Assembly (NCBI RefSeq): GCF_900108915.1
Contig: NZ_FNYH01000004.1
Coordinates: forward strand, 62,001 to 126,000
DNA: 64,000 nt
Direction: 5' to 3'
Source: Allopseudospirillum japonicum
Lineage (GTDB): Bacteria; Pseudomonadota; Gammaproteobacteria; Pseudomonadales; Halomonadaceae
Shown: piece by piece, positions 1-9,657 of the stretch
Numbering within the stretch: position 1 is the stretch's first letter
Layout of the letters: each line of letters opens with the position of its first letter
Position numbers and translations under genes: made by a program
Notes under the pieces: model-generated
The model's input: the letters and a program-made list of their open reading frames with translations, nothing else
Told to the model about the DNA's origin: nothing
The model's database searches: none

Positions 1-257
1 TATAAAGTTGGCAAACTCTGCACACATGTCCATCTTGGTGCAGAGACTTCACCCTAAGCTTGAGTTTTTCTTGGTCTTTTATGATCTAAGACGCAGCACT
101 ATCCTGCTTTTAAGGTAAAGATGGCACTGATTTTGCCTTTTATCTTAGGGCAACTAGGTGACAATCTGGTGACTCAAGGACACAGCAAAGGGCTTAGGCT
201 TTCACTTGGCTGTCAATGCAAACTGGTTAATAACGAAAATAATAGGATATTCCCTCT
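1..257 (+). promoter_or_regulatory. liv leader region with candidate sigma-54 promoter and upstream dyad
   Basis: No gene is visible here. At 122-136 the sequence TGGCAC-TGATT-TTGC has the GG (123-124) and GC (135-136) doublets exactly 10 bp apart, as in -24/-12 sigma-54 promoters. Transcription would start near 148, about 110 bp before livK. At 16-45 two perfect 8-bp arms (CTCTGCAC at 16-23 and GTGCAGAG at 38-45) face each other across 14 bases. The dyad centre is about 117 bp upstream of the predicted start, a usual distance for an enhancer-binding protein site. The half sites resemble NtrC half sites, but the spacing is too long for the classical NtrC site. The dyad could instead be the terminator of a gene outside the window, although it has no T run. 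Promoter and operator roles are inferred. Confidence 0.4.
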
Positions 258-1397
258 ATGAAAACCCTGCTTAAAAAGACACTCTTAGGCACTTCTATCG
301 CACTGGCTAGCTTGGGAATGCAAGTCCAAGCTGCAGATACCATTAAAATTGCCATGGCAGGCCCAGTTTCTGGTCCTGTAGCTCAGTATGGCGACATGCA
401 ATTTATTGGTGCGCAAATGGCCATTGAGCAAATCAATGCACAAGGCGGCGTCAATGGTAAGCAGTTGGAAGGTGTCATTTATGATGATGCTTGTGAGCCA
501 AAGCAAGCCGTGCAAGTGGCTAACAAAATTGTCAATGATGGTATTAAGTTTGTCGTTGGCCACCTATGTTCAAGCTCGACCCAGCCAGCATCTGATATCT
601 ATGAAGATGAAGGCATTTTAATGATTACTGCCGCATCAACTAGCCCTGATATTACTAATCGTGGCTATGAGTTAATTTTCCGTACAATCGGTCTTGATGA
701 CCGCCAAGGCCCAGTGGCTGGCCGGTATATTGTTGAGCAAATTAAGCCTAAGCGTGTGGCTGTGATTCATGATAAGCAGCAATATGGTGAAGGTATCGCG
801 CGTGCAGTCAAAGCGACCGTTGAAGAAGCTGGGATCTCTGTGGTGATGTTTGAAGGGGTCACTGCAGGTGATAAAGACTTTTCTGCTCTAATCGCTAAAA
901 TGCAAAAAGAAGATGTAGATTTTGTTTATTATGGTGGTTATCACCCAGAATTGGGCTCTATTTTGCGTCAATCCAAAGAGTTAGGCTTTAATGCGGGCTT
1001 TATGGGGCCTGAAGGCGTTGGTAATCCAGATATTAGCGCAATTGCTGGGGAAGCTTCCGAAGGCTTGTTAGTGACTTTGCCACCCTCCTTTGATCTTGAT
1101 CCAAAAAATGCTCAGCTTGTAGAAGCGTTTAAAGCCAAAGGTCAAGATCCTTCTGGTCCTTTCGTGATGCCCGCTTATACTGCAGTTGAGCTGATGGTTC
1201 AAGGCATGAAAGGTACAGAAGGCACGGATCCTTTAGACGTTGCTGATTACCTACGTAACCAAGGGCCTTTCGAAACGCCTATCGGTACCGTGGAATATGA
1301 TGCTAAGGGCGATCTGAAAGAATTTAATTTCGTAGTCTACACTTGGCACGCAGACGGCACAAAAACACCCGCCGCCACGCAAGAAGCTGCTAACTAA
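258..1397 (+). CDS. livK: Branched-chain amino-acid ABC transporter, periplasmic binding protein
   Basis: This 379-residue protein captures leucine, isoleucine, valine or related amino acids in the periplasm and delivers them to the LivHM membrane channel. The first ~25 residues form a signal peptide: lysines, a hydrophobic core, then a cut after VQAADT-like residues. The mature part has the type I periplasmic fold of the LivJ/LivK family. It opens with the IKIAMAGPVSGP strand, followed by the MAIEQINAQGGVNGK helix and the CSSSTQPASD ligand-loop region around residue 103. Length is normal for the family. It is the first gene of livKHMGF, as expected for a binding protein made in excess. An AGGAT ribosome-binding site precedes the start by about 10 bases. 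Which amino acid is preferred cannot be read from sequence. Confidence 0.95.
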   Translation: MKTLLKKTLLGTSIALASLGMQVQAADTIKIAMAGPVSGPVAQYGDMQFIGAQMAIEQINAQGGVNGKQLEGVIYDDACEPKQAVQVANKIVNDGIKFVVGHLCSSSTQPASDIYEDEGILMITAASTSPDITNRGYELIFRTIGLDDRQGPVAGRYIVEQIKPKRVAVIHDKQQYGEGIARAVKATVEEAGISVVMFEGVTAGDKDFSALIAKMQKEDVDFVYYGGYHPELGSILRQSKELGFNAGFMGPEGVGNPDISAIAGEASEGLLVTLPPSFDLDPKNAQLVEAFKAKGQDPSGPFVMPAYTAVELMVQGMKGTEGTDPLDVADYLRNQGPFETPIGTVEYDAKGDLKEFNFVVYTWHADGTKTPAATQEAAN

Positions 1398-1447
1398 GTA
1401 AGTAGGCCACGACAAGGTTAGGCGCTGAGCGCGTCACTTTCGCGGTA

Positions 1448-1479
1448 AACTGAATCGGCCTCTTATCGGCCTCGCAGTT
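1448..1479 (+). promoter_or_regulatory. Hairpin between livK and livH
   Basis: An imperfect stem-loop: outer arms AACTG and CAGTT, an inner GGCC/GGCC stem, then ATTTTAT. It lies 50 bp after the livK stop. Such hairpins after a binding-protein gene often stabilise its mRNA or stop part of the transcription, so that the binding protein exceeds the membrane parts. That role is inferred. Confidence 0.3.
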
Positions 1480-1563
1480 ATTTTATCCCTCAACTGTAGA
1501 AACCAAACCCTGCCTTGGGCCACAAGCCTAAGGCTCGGTTTACTTGTTTTGGACGACCTACTT

Positions 1564-2487
1564 ATGACCGAATCCTTGCTCTATTTCACCCAGCAAGTGA
1601 TCAATGGCCTTACCGTGGGCAGTACATATGCCCTGATTGCGATTGGTTACACTATGGTGTACGGCATTATCGGCATGATTAACTTTGCACACGGTGAAGT
1701 CTATATGATAGGCACTTACCTATCTTTTATCGTGATTGCTGGTTTAACCATGCTCGGTTTGGAAAATCTTCCTTTTATTTTACTTACCGCCCTGATTGTG
1801 AGCATGATGGTTGCTGGTGCCTATGGCTTTACGATTGAACGGGTTGCTTACCGTCCTGTACGTGGTAGCAAACGTTTAATTGCGCTGATTTCTGCCATAG
1901 GGATGTCGATTTTCCTGCAAAATTATATGCGTTTAGCGCAAGGACCGCGTGACATTGCCATGCCCGGCCAAATCCAAGGGGGCTGGAGTTGGACACTGGA
2001 TGGCAACTTACTCAATCTTTCTTATATGCAGGTCATTATTTTTGTGGTGACCGTGATTTCCATGTGGAGCTTACATTTATTTATTAGCCGCTCTCGCATG
2101 GGCCGTGCTTGTCGTGCTTGTGCCCAAGATCAGGGCATGACCAACCTTTTAGGAATAGATACCAACCAAATTATTGCAGTCACTTTCGTGATTGGTGCCG
2201 CCTTAGCTGCCGTTGCAGGCTTTTTACTTGGATTATATTATGGGGTTGTTAACCCTATGATTGGCTTTATTGCGGGCCTAAAAGCCTTTACAGCCGCTGT
2301 TTTAGGCGGGATAGGAAGTTTACCTGGAGCCATGTTAGGTGGACTGATTTTAGGCGTCACAGAAAGTATGACCGCGGCTTACTTCTCCACTGAATATAAA
2401 GATGTGGTTGCCTTTAGCTTACTGGTTTTAATTTTATTATTTAAACCCACAGGTATTTTGGGTAAACCGGAAGTGGAGAAAATCTAA
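1564..2487 (+). CDS. livH: Branched-chain amino-acid ABC transporter permease LivH
   Basis: An inner-membrane permease of about 307 residues that forms half of the translocation channel with LivM. The N-terminal half contains the family signature around [15 protein letters not shown] followed by [12 protein letters not shown]. The C-terminal half carries the EAA-like loop near the [15 protein letters not shown] segment that contacts the ATPases. I prefer the ATG at 1564 over the upstream TTG at 1549. The resulting start [11 protein letters not shown] aligns with the E. coli LivH start, and a GGA motif lies about 10 bases upstream. The stop codon overlaps the livM start (TAATG), indicating translational coupling. 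Confidence 0.93.
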   Translation: MTESLLYFTQQVINGLTVGSTYALIAIGYTMVYGIIGMINFAHGEVYMIGTYLSFIVIAGLTMLGLENLPFILLTALIVSMMVAGAYGFTIERVAYRPVRGSKRLIALISAIGMSIFLQNYMRLAQGPRDIAMPGQIQGGWSWTLDGNLLNLSYMQVIIFVVTVISMWSLHLFISRSRMGRACRACAQDQGMTNLLGIDTNQIIAVTFVIGAALAAVAGFLLGLYYGVVNPMIGFIAGLKAFTAAVLGGIGSLPGAMLGGLILGVTESMTAAYFSTEYKDVVAFSLLVLILLFKPTGILGKPEVEKI

Positions 2488-3746
2488 TGCAGCCAAGCTT
2501 TATGCCCGCGGCGATTGCCGCTGGAGTCACCTTTATTTTAGGGGCCTCTGTGATGGGGATTCGCCTGCAGCCTGCAGGGATTTCTCTGGAAGTCACTTCC
2601 GCACCGACACATGTTTATCTGGGGTTAATTGCTGCCAGCTTATTTGTTTTTATCCTGCAATATTTTCGACTCACCGAACGCTTTTCGCGCCTGTTAAAAA
2701 GCTCGCAAGAAAGTAAAGTAGAACTGCCGGCTTTTTTACGCACGCAACAGCAACAGCGTTTATGGACCATGCTGGCGATTGGTGCCTTATTATTATTCCC
2801 TGTCATCGGTTCGCGTGGTTGGATTGATCTGGCCACCCTGACTTTAATTTACGTCATGCTAGGGTTAGGTCTGAATATTGTTGTCGGCCTTGCTGGACTT
2901 TTGGATTTAGGTTACGTCGGTTTCTATGCCGTAGGTGCCTATGCTTATGCCTTGCTAAACACCTATTTTGGCTTTGGTTTTTGGGAAGCTTTACCGATTG
3001 CCGGTGCCTTAGCCGCTTTATTTGGCTTCTTACTGGGCTTTCCCGTATTAAGGCTTAGAGGGGATTATCTAGCCATTGTCACCCTAGGTTTTGGGGAAAT
3101 TATCCGGATTTTGCTCAATAACTGGACGGAAATTACTGGTGGCCCGAATGGGATTAGCCAAATTCCTAAACCGACACTGTTTGGCTTAGAATTTAACCGT
3201 CGTGCTGCCGAAGATGCTTTGGGCACCTTCCATGAATTCTTTGGCATCAAATATAGCCCAGAATATAAGGTGATTTTCCTTTATTTGTTGGCGCTGATTT
3301 TAGTCTTGATTACTGTGTATGTGATTCGTCGTTTGATTCGCATGCCGATAGGACGTGCTTGGGAAGCTTTGCGTGAAGATGAAATTGCTTGTCGCTCGCT
3401 GGGGCTAAACCCGACGATGATCAAGCTCTCAGCCTTTACTCTAGGTGCAAGTTTTGCCGGTTTTGCCGGTGCTTTCTTTGCCGCACGCCAAGGCTTTATT
3501 AATCCTGAATCTTTCACTTTTATTGAATCAGCAATTATTTTAGCCATCGTAGTGCTGGGCGGGATGGGTTCGCAATTAGGTGTGATTTTGGCGGCGGTTG
3601 CCATGACTATTCTGCCCGAGCTGGCGCGCGAATTTAACGAATACCGCATGTTGCTGTTTGGCTTGATTATGGTGTTGATGATGATCTGGCGCCCGCAAGG
3701 GTTATTACCCATGAAACGTCCGCATATGGAGCTGAAACGTGGCTGA
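2487..3746 (+). CDS. livM: Branched-chain amino-acid ABC transporter permease LivM
   Basis: The second membrane subunit, 419 residues and strongly hydrophobic. The N-terminal ~100 residues hold two extra membrane segments and a polar linker typical of the long LivM form (DUF3382-type extension). From about residue 110 the core permease begins, with [27 protein letters not shown], a family hallmark. The cytoplasmic coupling loop is seen around [16 protein letters not shown]. The gene starts on the last base of livH, and its 3' end overlaps the livG start by 8 bp. It belongs to the same transcript as its neighbours. Confidence 0.94.
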   Translation: MQPSFMPAAIAAGVTFILGASVMGIRLQPAGISLEVTSAPTHVYLGLIAASLFVFILQYFRLTERFSRLLKSSQESKVELPAFLRTQQQQRLWTMLAIGALLLFPVIGSRGWIDLATLTLIYVMLGLGLNIVVGLAGLLDLGYVGFYAVGAYAYALLNTYFGFGFWEALPIAGALAALFGFLLGFPVLRLRGDYLAIVTLGFGEIIRILLNNWTEITGGPNGISQIPKPTLFGLEFNRRAAEDALGTFHEFFGIKYSPEYKVIFLYLLALILVLITVYVIRRLIRMPIGRAWEALREDEIACRSLGLNPTMIKLSAFTLGASFAGFAGAFFAARQGFINPESFTFIESAIILAIVVLGGMGSQLGVILAAVAMTILPELAREFNEYRMLLFGLIMVLMMIWRPQGLLPMKRPHMELKRG

Positions 3747-4506
3747 TACTCTCTTAGTGGTGCGTGATTTAAGTATGCGCTTTGGCGGCCTGTTAGCGGT
3801 GAATGGTGTGTCCTTAACCGTGGATGAAAGACAAATTGTCTCTGTCATTGGCCCTAATGGTGCAGGCAAAACCACGGTTTTTAACTGTATTAGTGGTTTT
3901 TATACGCCAACGGAAGGGGAGGTCGTCTTCCAAGGTAAAGCCATGCACAAGCTGCCAGGGCATAAGATTGCTCGCGAAGGTATGGTGCGAACCTTCCAAA
4001 ATATCCGCCTTTTTAAAGAGATGACCGTATTGGAAAATCTCTTGGTTGCCCAGCATATGCATGCAGAGCGCAATTTATTAAAAGGTCTGTTGCTGACAAA
4101 AAACTTTCGCATTAAAGAACAAGAATTAGTTGAACGTGCGGCCTTTTGGTTAGAGCGTGTTGGTTTGCTTGATTTTGCCAATCGTGAAGCTGGTACGCTA
4201 GCTTATGGCCAACAAAGGCGTTTAGAAATTGCTCGTTGCATGGTGACCCAGCCTAAGTTATTAATGCTTGATGAGCCTGCAGCAGGCCTTAACCCAAAAG
4301 AAACCGCAGAACTGAACGCCCTGATTCGTGAGCTTTGCCATCAACATCAGGTGTCTGTGCTGTTAATCGAGCATGATATGAAGCTGGTGATGGATATTTC
4401 CGATCAAATCGTGGTGATTAATCAAGGCGCGCCTTTAGCTACAGGGACACCGGAAGAGATCCAACGTAATCCAGATGTGATTAAAGCCTACCTCGGTGAA
4501 GAATAA
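3739..4506 (+). CDS. livG: Branched-chain amino-acid ABC transporter ATPase LivG
   Basis: One of two cytoplasmic ATPases powering the Liv importer, 255 residues. The Walker A motif is GPNGAGKTT near residue 38. The signature region is [11 protein letters not shown], a LivG-type variant of the ABC signature, and Walker B is [13 protein letters not shown] with the H-loop in LLIEHDMK. The start is a GTG inside the end of livM (8-bp overlap), chosen because it gives the usual [17 protein letters not shown] opening. The next ATG is in the middle of the first strand. Function is secure by family and by operon position. Confidence 0.95.
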   Translation: MADTLLVVRDLSMRFGGLLAVNGVSLTVDERQIVSVIGPNGAGKTTVFNCISGFYTPTEGEVVFQGKAMHKLPGHKIAREGMVRTFQNIRLFKEMTVLENLLVAQHMHAERNLLKGLLLTKNFRIKEQELVERAAFWLERVGLLDFANREAGTLAYGQQRRLEIARCMVTQPKLLMLDEPAAGLNPKETAELNALIRELCHQHQVSVLLIEHDMKLVMDISDQIVVINQGAPLATGTPEEIQRNPDVIKAYLGEE

Positions 4507-4518
4507 GGAGACTAACGC

Positions 4519-5220
4519 ATGTTAGAGCTACAAGAAGTCCATACCCATTATGGGCCGATTGAAGCCTTAAAAGGGGTATCCTTAGAAGTCCGCCAAGGGG
4601 AAATTGTCACTCTAATTGGTGCTAACGGAGCGGGTAAAACCACTTTGTTAATGACCATTTGTGGCGATCCACGGGCGACATCTGGCACTATCTTTTTTGA
4701 AGGTCAAGACATCAGCCGTTTACTCACTTCAAAAATCATGCGTTCAGGCATTGCGGTCGTGCCAGAAGGCCGGCGGGTCTTCACTGGCATGACAGTGGAA
4801 GAAAACTTGATGATGGGTGCTTATTTTCAGGAAAAAGACAGTATTGAGCAACAGCTTGAGTATGTCTTGCACTTGTTCCCACGTTTAAAAGAGCGCTTTA
4901 GCCAACGTTCTGGGACCATGTCCGGTGGTGAACAGCAAATGCTTGCGATAGGGCGTGCTTTAATGAGTCGCCCACGCTTATTGTTTTTGGATGAGCCTTC
5001 TCTTGGGTTGGCACCGATTGTCATCGGGCAGATTTTTGAGATTATTCAGCAGTTACGACAAGAAGGCACCACAGTCTTTTTAGTGGAACAAAATGCCCAT
5101 CGTGCCTTGAGTATTGCTGATCGTGGTTATGTGATTGAACACGGACACCTCGTCTTACACGATACCGGTGCGAACTTATTAGATAATGATGAGGTGCGCA
5201 AGGCCTATCTAGGCGGTTGA
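4519..5220 (+). CDS. livF: Branched-chain amino-acid ABC transporter ATPase LivF
   Basis: The second ATPase of the importer, 233 residues, the normal LivF length. Walker A is GANGAGKTT, the signature is MSGGEQQMLAIGRAL, Walker B is LLFLDEPSLGLAP, and the switch histidine region is replaced by FLVEQNAHRAL. That NAHRAL form is characteristic of LivF. An AAGGAG ribosome-binding site directly follows the livG stop. It is the last gene of the operon and is followed by a strong terminator. Confidence 0.95.
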   Translation: MLELQEVHTHYGPIEALKGVSLEVRQGEIVTLIGANGAGKTTLLMTICGDPRATSGTIFFEGQDISRLLTSKIMRSGIAVVPEGRRVFTGMTVEENLMMGAYFQEKDSIEQQLEYVLHLFPRLKERFSQRSGTMSGGEQQMLAIGRALMSRPRLLFLDEPSLGLAPIVIGQIFEIIQQLRQEGTTVFLVEQNAHRALSIADRGYVIEHGHLVLHDTGANLLDNDEVRKAYLGG

Positions 5221-5250
5221 TTCTGAAAGGCCAACCATTTGTTGGTTCTC

Positions 5251-5284
5251 AAGACGTAAGCCCAGTGGCTTGCGTCTTTTTTTT
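5251..5284 (+). terminator. Rho-independent terminator of the liv operon
   Basis: A stem of AAGACG-T-AAGCC paired with GGCTT-G-CGTCTT around a CAGT loop, followed directly by eight or more T residues. It lies 30 bp after livF and ends the livKHMGF transcript. Confidence 0.9.
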
Positions 5285-5378
5285 ACTCTGTGCTTTTCTA
5301 AGGTTACATTGAATTACAAACTTATTTATAATCTTAGCGGTGTAACCTTTTATTTTGTGATGACCGGATACCTTATTT

Positions 5379-6146
5379 ATGCGGATGCGCCTCGGACTAT
5401 TTACACTTTTGTTGCATTTGGTTAGCTTCACTTGCTGGGCAGATTCAGCGCCTCCTTTGCGTGTAGGGGTAACGCTGACGCAAACTTCTTTTGGGTATTT
5501 AGACCCTCAGGGAAAAGTGCGTGGCTTTAATCCAGAACTTGCGGATTTGCTGTGTGCGACCTTGGCTCGTACCTGTGAATTTAAGATATTTAAATTTCCG
5601 GATCTTATTCCGGCACTGGAGCGTGGCGAAATTGACTTCGCCCCAGCGAATTTCCTCATCACACCAGAGCGACAAAAACGCGTGCTTTTTACCCAGCATT
5701 ATTGGCGTTCTACCACCAGCCTGATTGGTGCTGCGCAGCTCTGGCAAGATCAAGATACAGCAAATTTATTGGCTAATGCGCAGCTTAAAGTGGCGGTGCA
5801 AAGCGGATCTGTGCAAGCGAAATATCTTCAACAACATAGTGAGAATCAGCTGGTCAGTGAGGCGACTTTAGATGCTGCCTTGGCATCTTTGATAGCGGCA
5901 CAAGTGGATCTTGCTATGTTACCGACCTTGTACGCTTTTGATTTTTTGAGCTCACCAGCCGGACAGGATTTTGAAATTGTTTCCCAACCTTTTACCCAGG
6001 CACCTTTAGCAGGAAGTGCGCATATTGGTGTGAGCCCTTTGCAGCCTGACTTGCACCAACAATTAAACGATGCACTTACACAAGTTTTAAATGATGGTCG
6101 CTATGAAAGCCTAGTGTATCGTTACTTTCCCTTTAATATTTACTAA
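5379..6146 (+). CDS. Orphan periplasmic solute-binding protein, family 3
   Basis: A 255-residue protein of the bacterial extracellular solute-binding family 3. It has a signal peptide (MRMRLGLFTLLLHLVSFTCWAD) and then LRVGVTLTQTSFGYLDPQGKVRGFNPELADLLCATL, the usual first lobe. The ILITPERQKRVLFTQHYW-like region follows, and a second lobe begins with LKVAVQSGSVQAKYLQQ. Family members bind polar amino acids or small organic ligands, either for ABC importers or as sensory modules. No permease or ATPase gene is adjacent. The next gene, same strand and 75 bp downstream, is a membrane diguanylate cyclase with a periplasmic domain, so a sensory partnership is plausible. That is inference from position only. 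A second ATG two codons in (5385) is an equally good start. Confidence 0.8.
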   Translation: MRMRLGLFTLLLHLVSFTCWADSAPPLRVGVTLTQTSFGYLDPQGKVRGFNPELADLLCATLARTCEFKIFKFPDLIPALERGEIDFAPANFLITPERQKRVLFTQHYWRSTTSLIGAAQLWQDQDTANLLANAQLKVAVQSGSVQAKYLQQHSENQLVSEATLDAALASLIAAQVDLAMLPTLYAFDFLSSPAGQDFEIVSQPFTQAPLAGSAHIGVSPLQPDLHQQLNDALTQVLNDGRYESLVYRYFPFNIY

Positions 6147-6221
6147 CAAACCCCCAGTGATCATAGACTTTGCTACACTAGTGCGCTTTGGATGCTTTTT
6201 TGCCGCAAGGAGCTGCTTCAG

Positions 6222-7493
6222 ATGCCTTATCATCTGCCTTCAATTAAAGGGTTGACGCTAAAATATAGTGTCTTGTTAGGGATTGGCATTACCCTGCTGC
6301 TTGGTGGGTTGGTCACTTTGAATTTAGATAATGCATTGCAAGCAAGCCGCAGTGCCGATGCGGTTTTACCCAAGATTTTGGAACAACAGCGTGCAGCATT
6401 AAACTTAGAGCGTCTACAGCATTTTGGTGACTTGGTGATTTATGCTGGTGATATCCATACCAAGCGCCAAGCTGCATTAGCGGCACAAGCTTTAAGTTAT
6501 CAACCCTCTGCTGCGTATACGGATGAAGTACGTCAAGAGTTACATCAAGCCTATCAGGTGATTCGAGAAATCTTATACCAAGTATTGCAAAGTGATCAGG
6601 TCGATTCCAGAGAACTCATCGAAACTCGTTGGCAAGCACAAAAACATCGTTTACAAAAGCTGGGCAATCAAATTATTGCAGAAGCCACTAAAATTCAGTC
6701 GCAGGCGCTTGAATCTATTGCTTATAACAATATCCGTCTGACCTATATTGGTTTAGTGGTAGCGATTTTAGTGGCTGCTTTTATAGTCATTTGGGGATGG
6801 TGGTTAGCGCATAAACTGATTCATCCGGTGCAAGCGGCAAGCCGTGCTTTAAATGCTTTAGAAAGCGGGCAAAAATATCAGCTAGCGCCTGCAGAAAGCC
6901 AAGAAATGGCGACCATACATCAAGCTGTGAATAAGCTGGCTGAGCGTGTACAGGATTTACATAATTGGGCGCACACAGATCCGCTGACAGGATGTGCTAA
7001 TCGGCGCCATTTTGTTGACGAGCTCAACCGTTTACTCGATCAACTGCCAAAGAAAGCGCACCCTTTAGGGGTCGCTATGTTGGATTTAGATCACTTTAAG
7101 CAAGTCAATGATCAGCATGGTCATCCGGTGGGAGATTTAGTCTTGCGTACCCTAGTGGTGGAAACCACAGCACTTTTGCCCAATCATGCCCTTTTAGGTC
7201 GCCTAGGCGGAGAAGAATTTGCCTTATTACTACCAGCACTTTCTATGCGTGAGTGTCAGCAAATATGTGAGCATATCCGTTTGCAAATTAGTCGTGCAAC
7301 CGAGAGGCATGCAGCTTTGCCACATGTGACTTTAAGTTTAGGCTTGACTTGGTGCGCGCCTGATCATTTACCCGCATCAGGTCAAGGAGAGGTATTATTA
7401 CAGCAAGCAGATCAAGCCCTCTATCAGGCCAAACATCAAGGGCGTAACCAAGTCATATTGGCACACCCCCAGCCTTCCATGCTATCGGCTTAA
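6222..7493 (+). CDS. Membrane-bound diguanylate cyclase (GGDEF)
   Basis: Makes cyclic di-GMP from two GTP. Membrane segments lie near residues 16-36 and 173-196. They flank a helical periplasmic sensor region of about 135 residues, followed by a HAMP-like linker and a C-terminal GGDEF domain from about residue 250. The active-site loop is RLGGEEF (GGEEF at 329-333), a catalytically competent variant. The product-inhibition I-site (RxxD five residues before the loop) is absent: the positions read PNHA. I chose the ATG at 6222 because AAGGAG lies 9 bases upstream; an upstream in-frame ATG at 6192 has no such site. The gene ends 4 bp inside the convergent rsgA end. A link with the preceding solute-binding protein gene is possible. 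Confidence 0.88.
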   Translation: MPYHLPSIKGLTLKYSVLLGIGITLLLGGLVTLNLDNALQASRSADAVLPKILEQQRAALNLERLQHFGDLVIYAGDIHTKRQAALAAQALSYQPSAAYTDEVRQELHQAYQVIREILYQVLQSDQVDSRELIETRWQAQKHRLQKLGNQIIAEATKIQSQALESIAYNNIRLTYIGLVVAILVAAFIVIWGWWLAHKLIHPVQAASRALNALESGQKYQLAPAESQEMATIHQAVNKLAERVQDLHNWAHTDPLTGCANRRHFVDELNRLLDQLPKKAHPLGVAMLDLDHFKQVNDQHGHPVGDLVLRTLVVETTALLPNHALLGRLGGEEFALLLPALSMRECQQICEHIRLQISRATERHAALPHVTLSLGLTWCAPDHLPASGQGEVLLQQADQALYQAKHQGRNQVILAHPQPSMLSA

Positions 7494-8545
7494 TCAGGTT
7501 GTAAACGTTGTTGTAGATGTGCATATTCATTGGCGGTTGCCAAAATATGAAAATAACTCTGCACGCGAGAAGCTTGGATTTTTCCAGTATCGACTGCTGC
7601 TTGCAAAGCACACCCAGGTTCTTGTTGATGGGAGCAGTTACGAAATTTGCATTGACCAATCAAAGGGCGGAACTCACGAAAACCGTAAAAAATCGCTTGG
7701 GCATCCATATGCCAAAGTGCAAACTCACGGATTCCAGGCGAGTCAATTAACTGCCCGCCACTAGGAAAATGGAACAGGCGTGCAGTGGTTGTGGTATGTA
7801 CACCCTTACGGGTTTGTGTGGAAAGCTCGCTGACTTTTAAGTCCACATCAGGCAGCAACGCATTGATTAAGGAAGATTTCCCTACACCTGACTGGCCAAC
7901 AAACACACTGACTTTATCTACTAAATTGGCTTGCAAATTTTGTAAGCCATCGGCTGTTTGAGTGGAGGTGGTAATCAGGGGATATCCTAAAGCCTGATAA
8001 GCCGCCAATAGGGCTTGTACTTGTGGATGTTGATCAAGTAAATCCGTCTTATTAAGCACCAATACAGCCTGAATTCCTGTCACCTCGGCAGCAACGAGAT
8101 AGCGATCGATTAAGTTAGCAAAAGGCGTTGGCTCAGGGGCCACAACAAGTAAAATTTGGTCGATATTTGCCGCTACAGGACGCATTTGTCCGCGCATATC
8201 TGGACGTTCTAGTAAAGAAGAGCGCTCTGATAAGGCTTCTATTACCCCAGAGACCAGCTTGTCATCTTGTACTTGTGGCCGCCAAACGACTTGGTCCCCT
8301 GTAACAAGCGTATCCAAGTTAGTACGAAGATGGCATTTAATCCTTTGGCCTTGCCAAGGTGCTTGCAAGGCTTCCACTTCTAATAAACGCCCAAAATGCG
8401 CAGTAATCAACCCAGTTTGCGCTGGTCCCAAGTGTTGCTCATCGGCTTGGATCCGCTGTTCACGACGTACAGAACGCGCCGCGCGTTCACTTTGAATTTT
8501 TTCTACACGCCAACGTTGTTGCCGTGACAGCTTACGTTTACTCAT
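7490..8545 (-). CDS. rsgA: Ribosome small-subunit-dependent GTPase RsgA
   Basis: A circularly permuted GTPase that checks late 30S ribosomal subunit assembly in the cytoplasm. The N-terminal OB-fold region covers about residues 40-110. The G motifs follow in permuted order: G4 NKTD (165-168), G1 GQSGVGKSS (217-225), G3 DSPG (268-271). A zinc site follows with Cys299, Cys304, His306 and Cys312. The basic start MSKRKLSRQQRWR is typical. Length (351) is normal. In many gammaproteobacteria rsgA is beside orn or psd; neither is here. Confidence 0.95.
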   Translation of the reverse strand: MSKRKLSRQQRWRVEKIQSERAARSVRREQRIQADEQHLGPAQTGLITAHFGRLLEVEALQAPWQGQRIKCHLRTNLDTLVTGDQVVWRPQVQDDKLVSGVIEALSERSSLLERPDMRGQMRPVAANIDQILLVVAPEPTPFANLIDRYLVAAEVTGIQAVLVLNKTDLLDQHPQVQALLAAYQALGYPLITTSTQTADGLQNLQANLVDKVSVFVGQSGVGKSSLINALLPDVDLKVSELSTQTRKGVHTTTTARLFHFPSGGQLIDSPGIREFALWHMDAQAIFYGFREFRPLIGQCKFRNCSHQQEPGCALQAAVDTGKIQASRVQSYFHILATANEYAHLQQRLQPD

Positions 8546-8553
8546 AAAGACTC

Positions 8554-9657
8554 TTAATTGGCTAATCCTCGGGTGGCATCTACGGCATTTTGCGCATCTT
8601 CTTCTATCGTGCGGATTACATCACCTGCTTGTTTAACGAGGGTCACGCTTTCTTGTGCACGATTTAAACTGGTTTGCATGGCGCCGGCAGCATTGTCTGC
8701 TAATTCCTGATTACGTTCTACTACGCTAGTAATTTCGCGTGTAGACTGGCTTGTTCGGGAAGCTAGCTGGCGCACCTCATCAGCGACCACGGCGAAACCA
8801 CGTCCAGATTCACCTGCACGGGCTGCCTCAATAGCCGCATTGAGCGCTAGTAAATTGGTTTGCTCAGCAATCCCATTAATTGTATTAACAATCGCGTCGA
8901 TCTGCTGCGATTGTACCACAAGTGCATCAATATGCTTACTAGCGTTGGCGACATCTTCCGCCAAGGTTTCTATCATGCGCACAGTTTTATCAATGCTGGC
9001 GCGTCCTGCATTGGCGGTTGCTGCAGTTTTCAGTGCATTTTCGTGGGCAGAGTAAGCAATACGTTTTTCTTCTTCCGCTTCACGTACACGGGCAGAAATA
9101 TCACTGGCAAATTTAAGCACCTTAATCACTTTGCGGTTGGCATCGTAAATTGGGTTATAACTTGCTTCTAACCAGATGATTTGCCCGTGTTTATCTACAC
9201 GTTTAAATTCGCCAGAGAAAAATCGTCCTTGGGCAAGTTGTTGCCAAAACGAGGTGTATTCAGTGCTATTGACGACCTCTTTCGGGCAAAATAGGCGGTG
9301 ATGCTTACCTTTAAGTTCGGATAACGAATAGCGCATTAAACGAAGGAAGTTCTCATTAGCGGAGACCACTTCCCCTTGCGGAGTAAATTCCACTACCGCT
9401 AACGAACGATATAAAGCATCGATAACTGCTTGCGCACGGGCATTTTTAGGATGTAATTGAACGGCAGCAACGCCTTCAATTTCTTCAGCACGTGCGCCCA
9501 CTGCTTGTAAAAAAGCTGGGCTTGCGCGGGTAATTTGCCCTTGTGTGTTTAAATGGAGTGAGGCTGTTTCTTGCTCAAGCTGATAAATACGTTGTTTAAG
9601 TTCTTGGTTTTCTTGTTCACATGCTGCTAAAGCCTGTTTCCATTTACCCGCAAACAT
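8554..9657 (-). CDS. Soluble PAS-containing chemotaxis transducer (BdlA-like)
   Basis: A 367-residue methyl-accepting chemotaxis protein without membrane segments. An N-terminal coiled coil (about 1-40) leads to a degenerate PAS region and then a full PAS domain (about 100-215), with [26 protein letters not shown] and a PAC-like end. The signalling domain carries the highly conserved hairpin tip [19 protein letters not shown]. The architecture matches BdlA-type energy or biofilm-dispersion sensors; the ligand or cofactor is not evident. The ATG at 9657 is preferred to the longer start at 9750, since GAGGA lies 8 bases upstream. The protein ends soon after the signalling hairpin. The gene lies 8 bp before rsgA on the same strand. 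Confidence 0.85.
   Translation of the reverse strand: MFAGKWKQALAACEQENQELKQRIYQLEQETASLHLNTQGQITRASPAFLQAVGARAEEIEGVAAVQLHPKNARAQAVIDALYRSLAVVEFTPQGEVVSANENFLRLMRYSLSELKGKHHRLFCPKEVVNSTEYTSFWQQLAQGRFFSGEFKRVDKHGQIIWLEASYNPIYDANRKVIKVLKFASDISARVREAEEEKRIAYSAHENALKTAATANAGRASIDKTVRMIETLAEDVANASKHIDALVVQSQQIDAIVNTINGIAEQTNLLALNAAIEAARAGESGRGFAVVADEVRQLASRTSQSTREITSVVERNQELADNAAGAMQTSLNRAQESVTLVKQAGDVIRTIEEDAQNAVDATRGLAN

Noticed and set aside
19-42. A classical NtrC site (TGCAC ... GTGCA) upstream of livK
   Set aside because: The half sites are 14 bp apart rather than the usual 7, so I only report a dyad of unknown binder.
3281-3712. A 143-residue minus-strand frame inside livM
   Set aside because: Antisense to livM; lysine/isoleucine-rich content typical of the reverse of membrane-protein codons.
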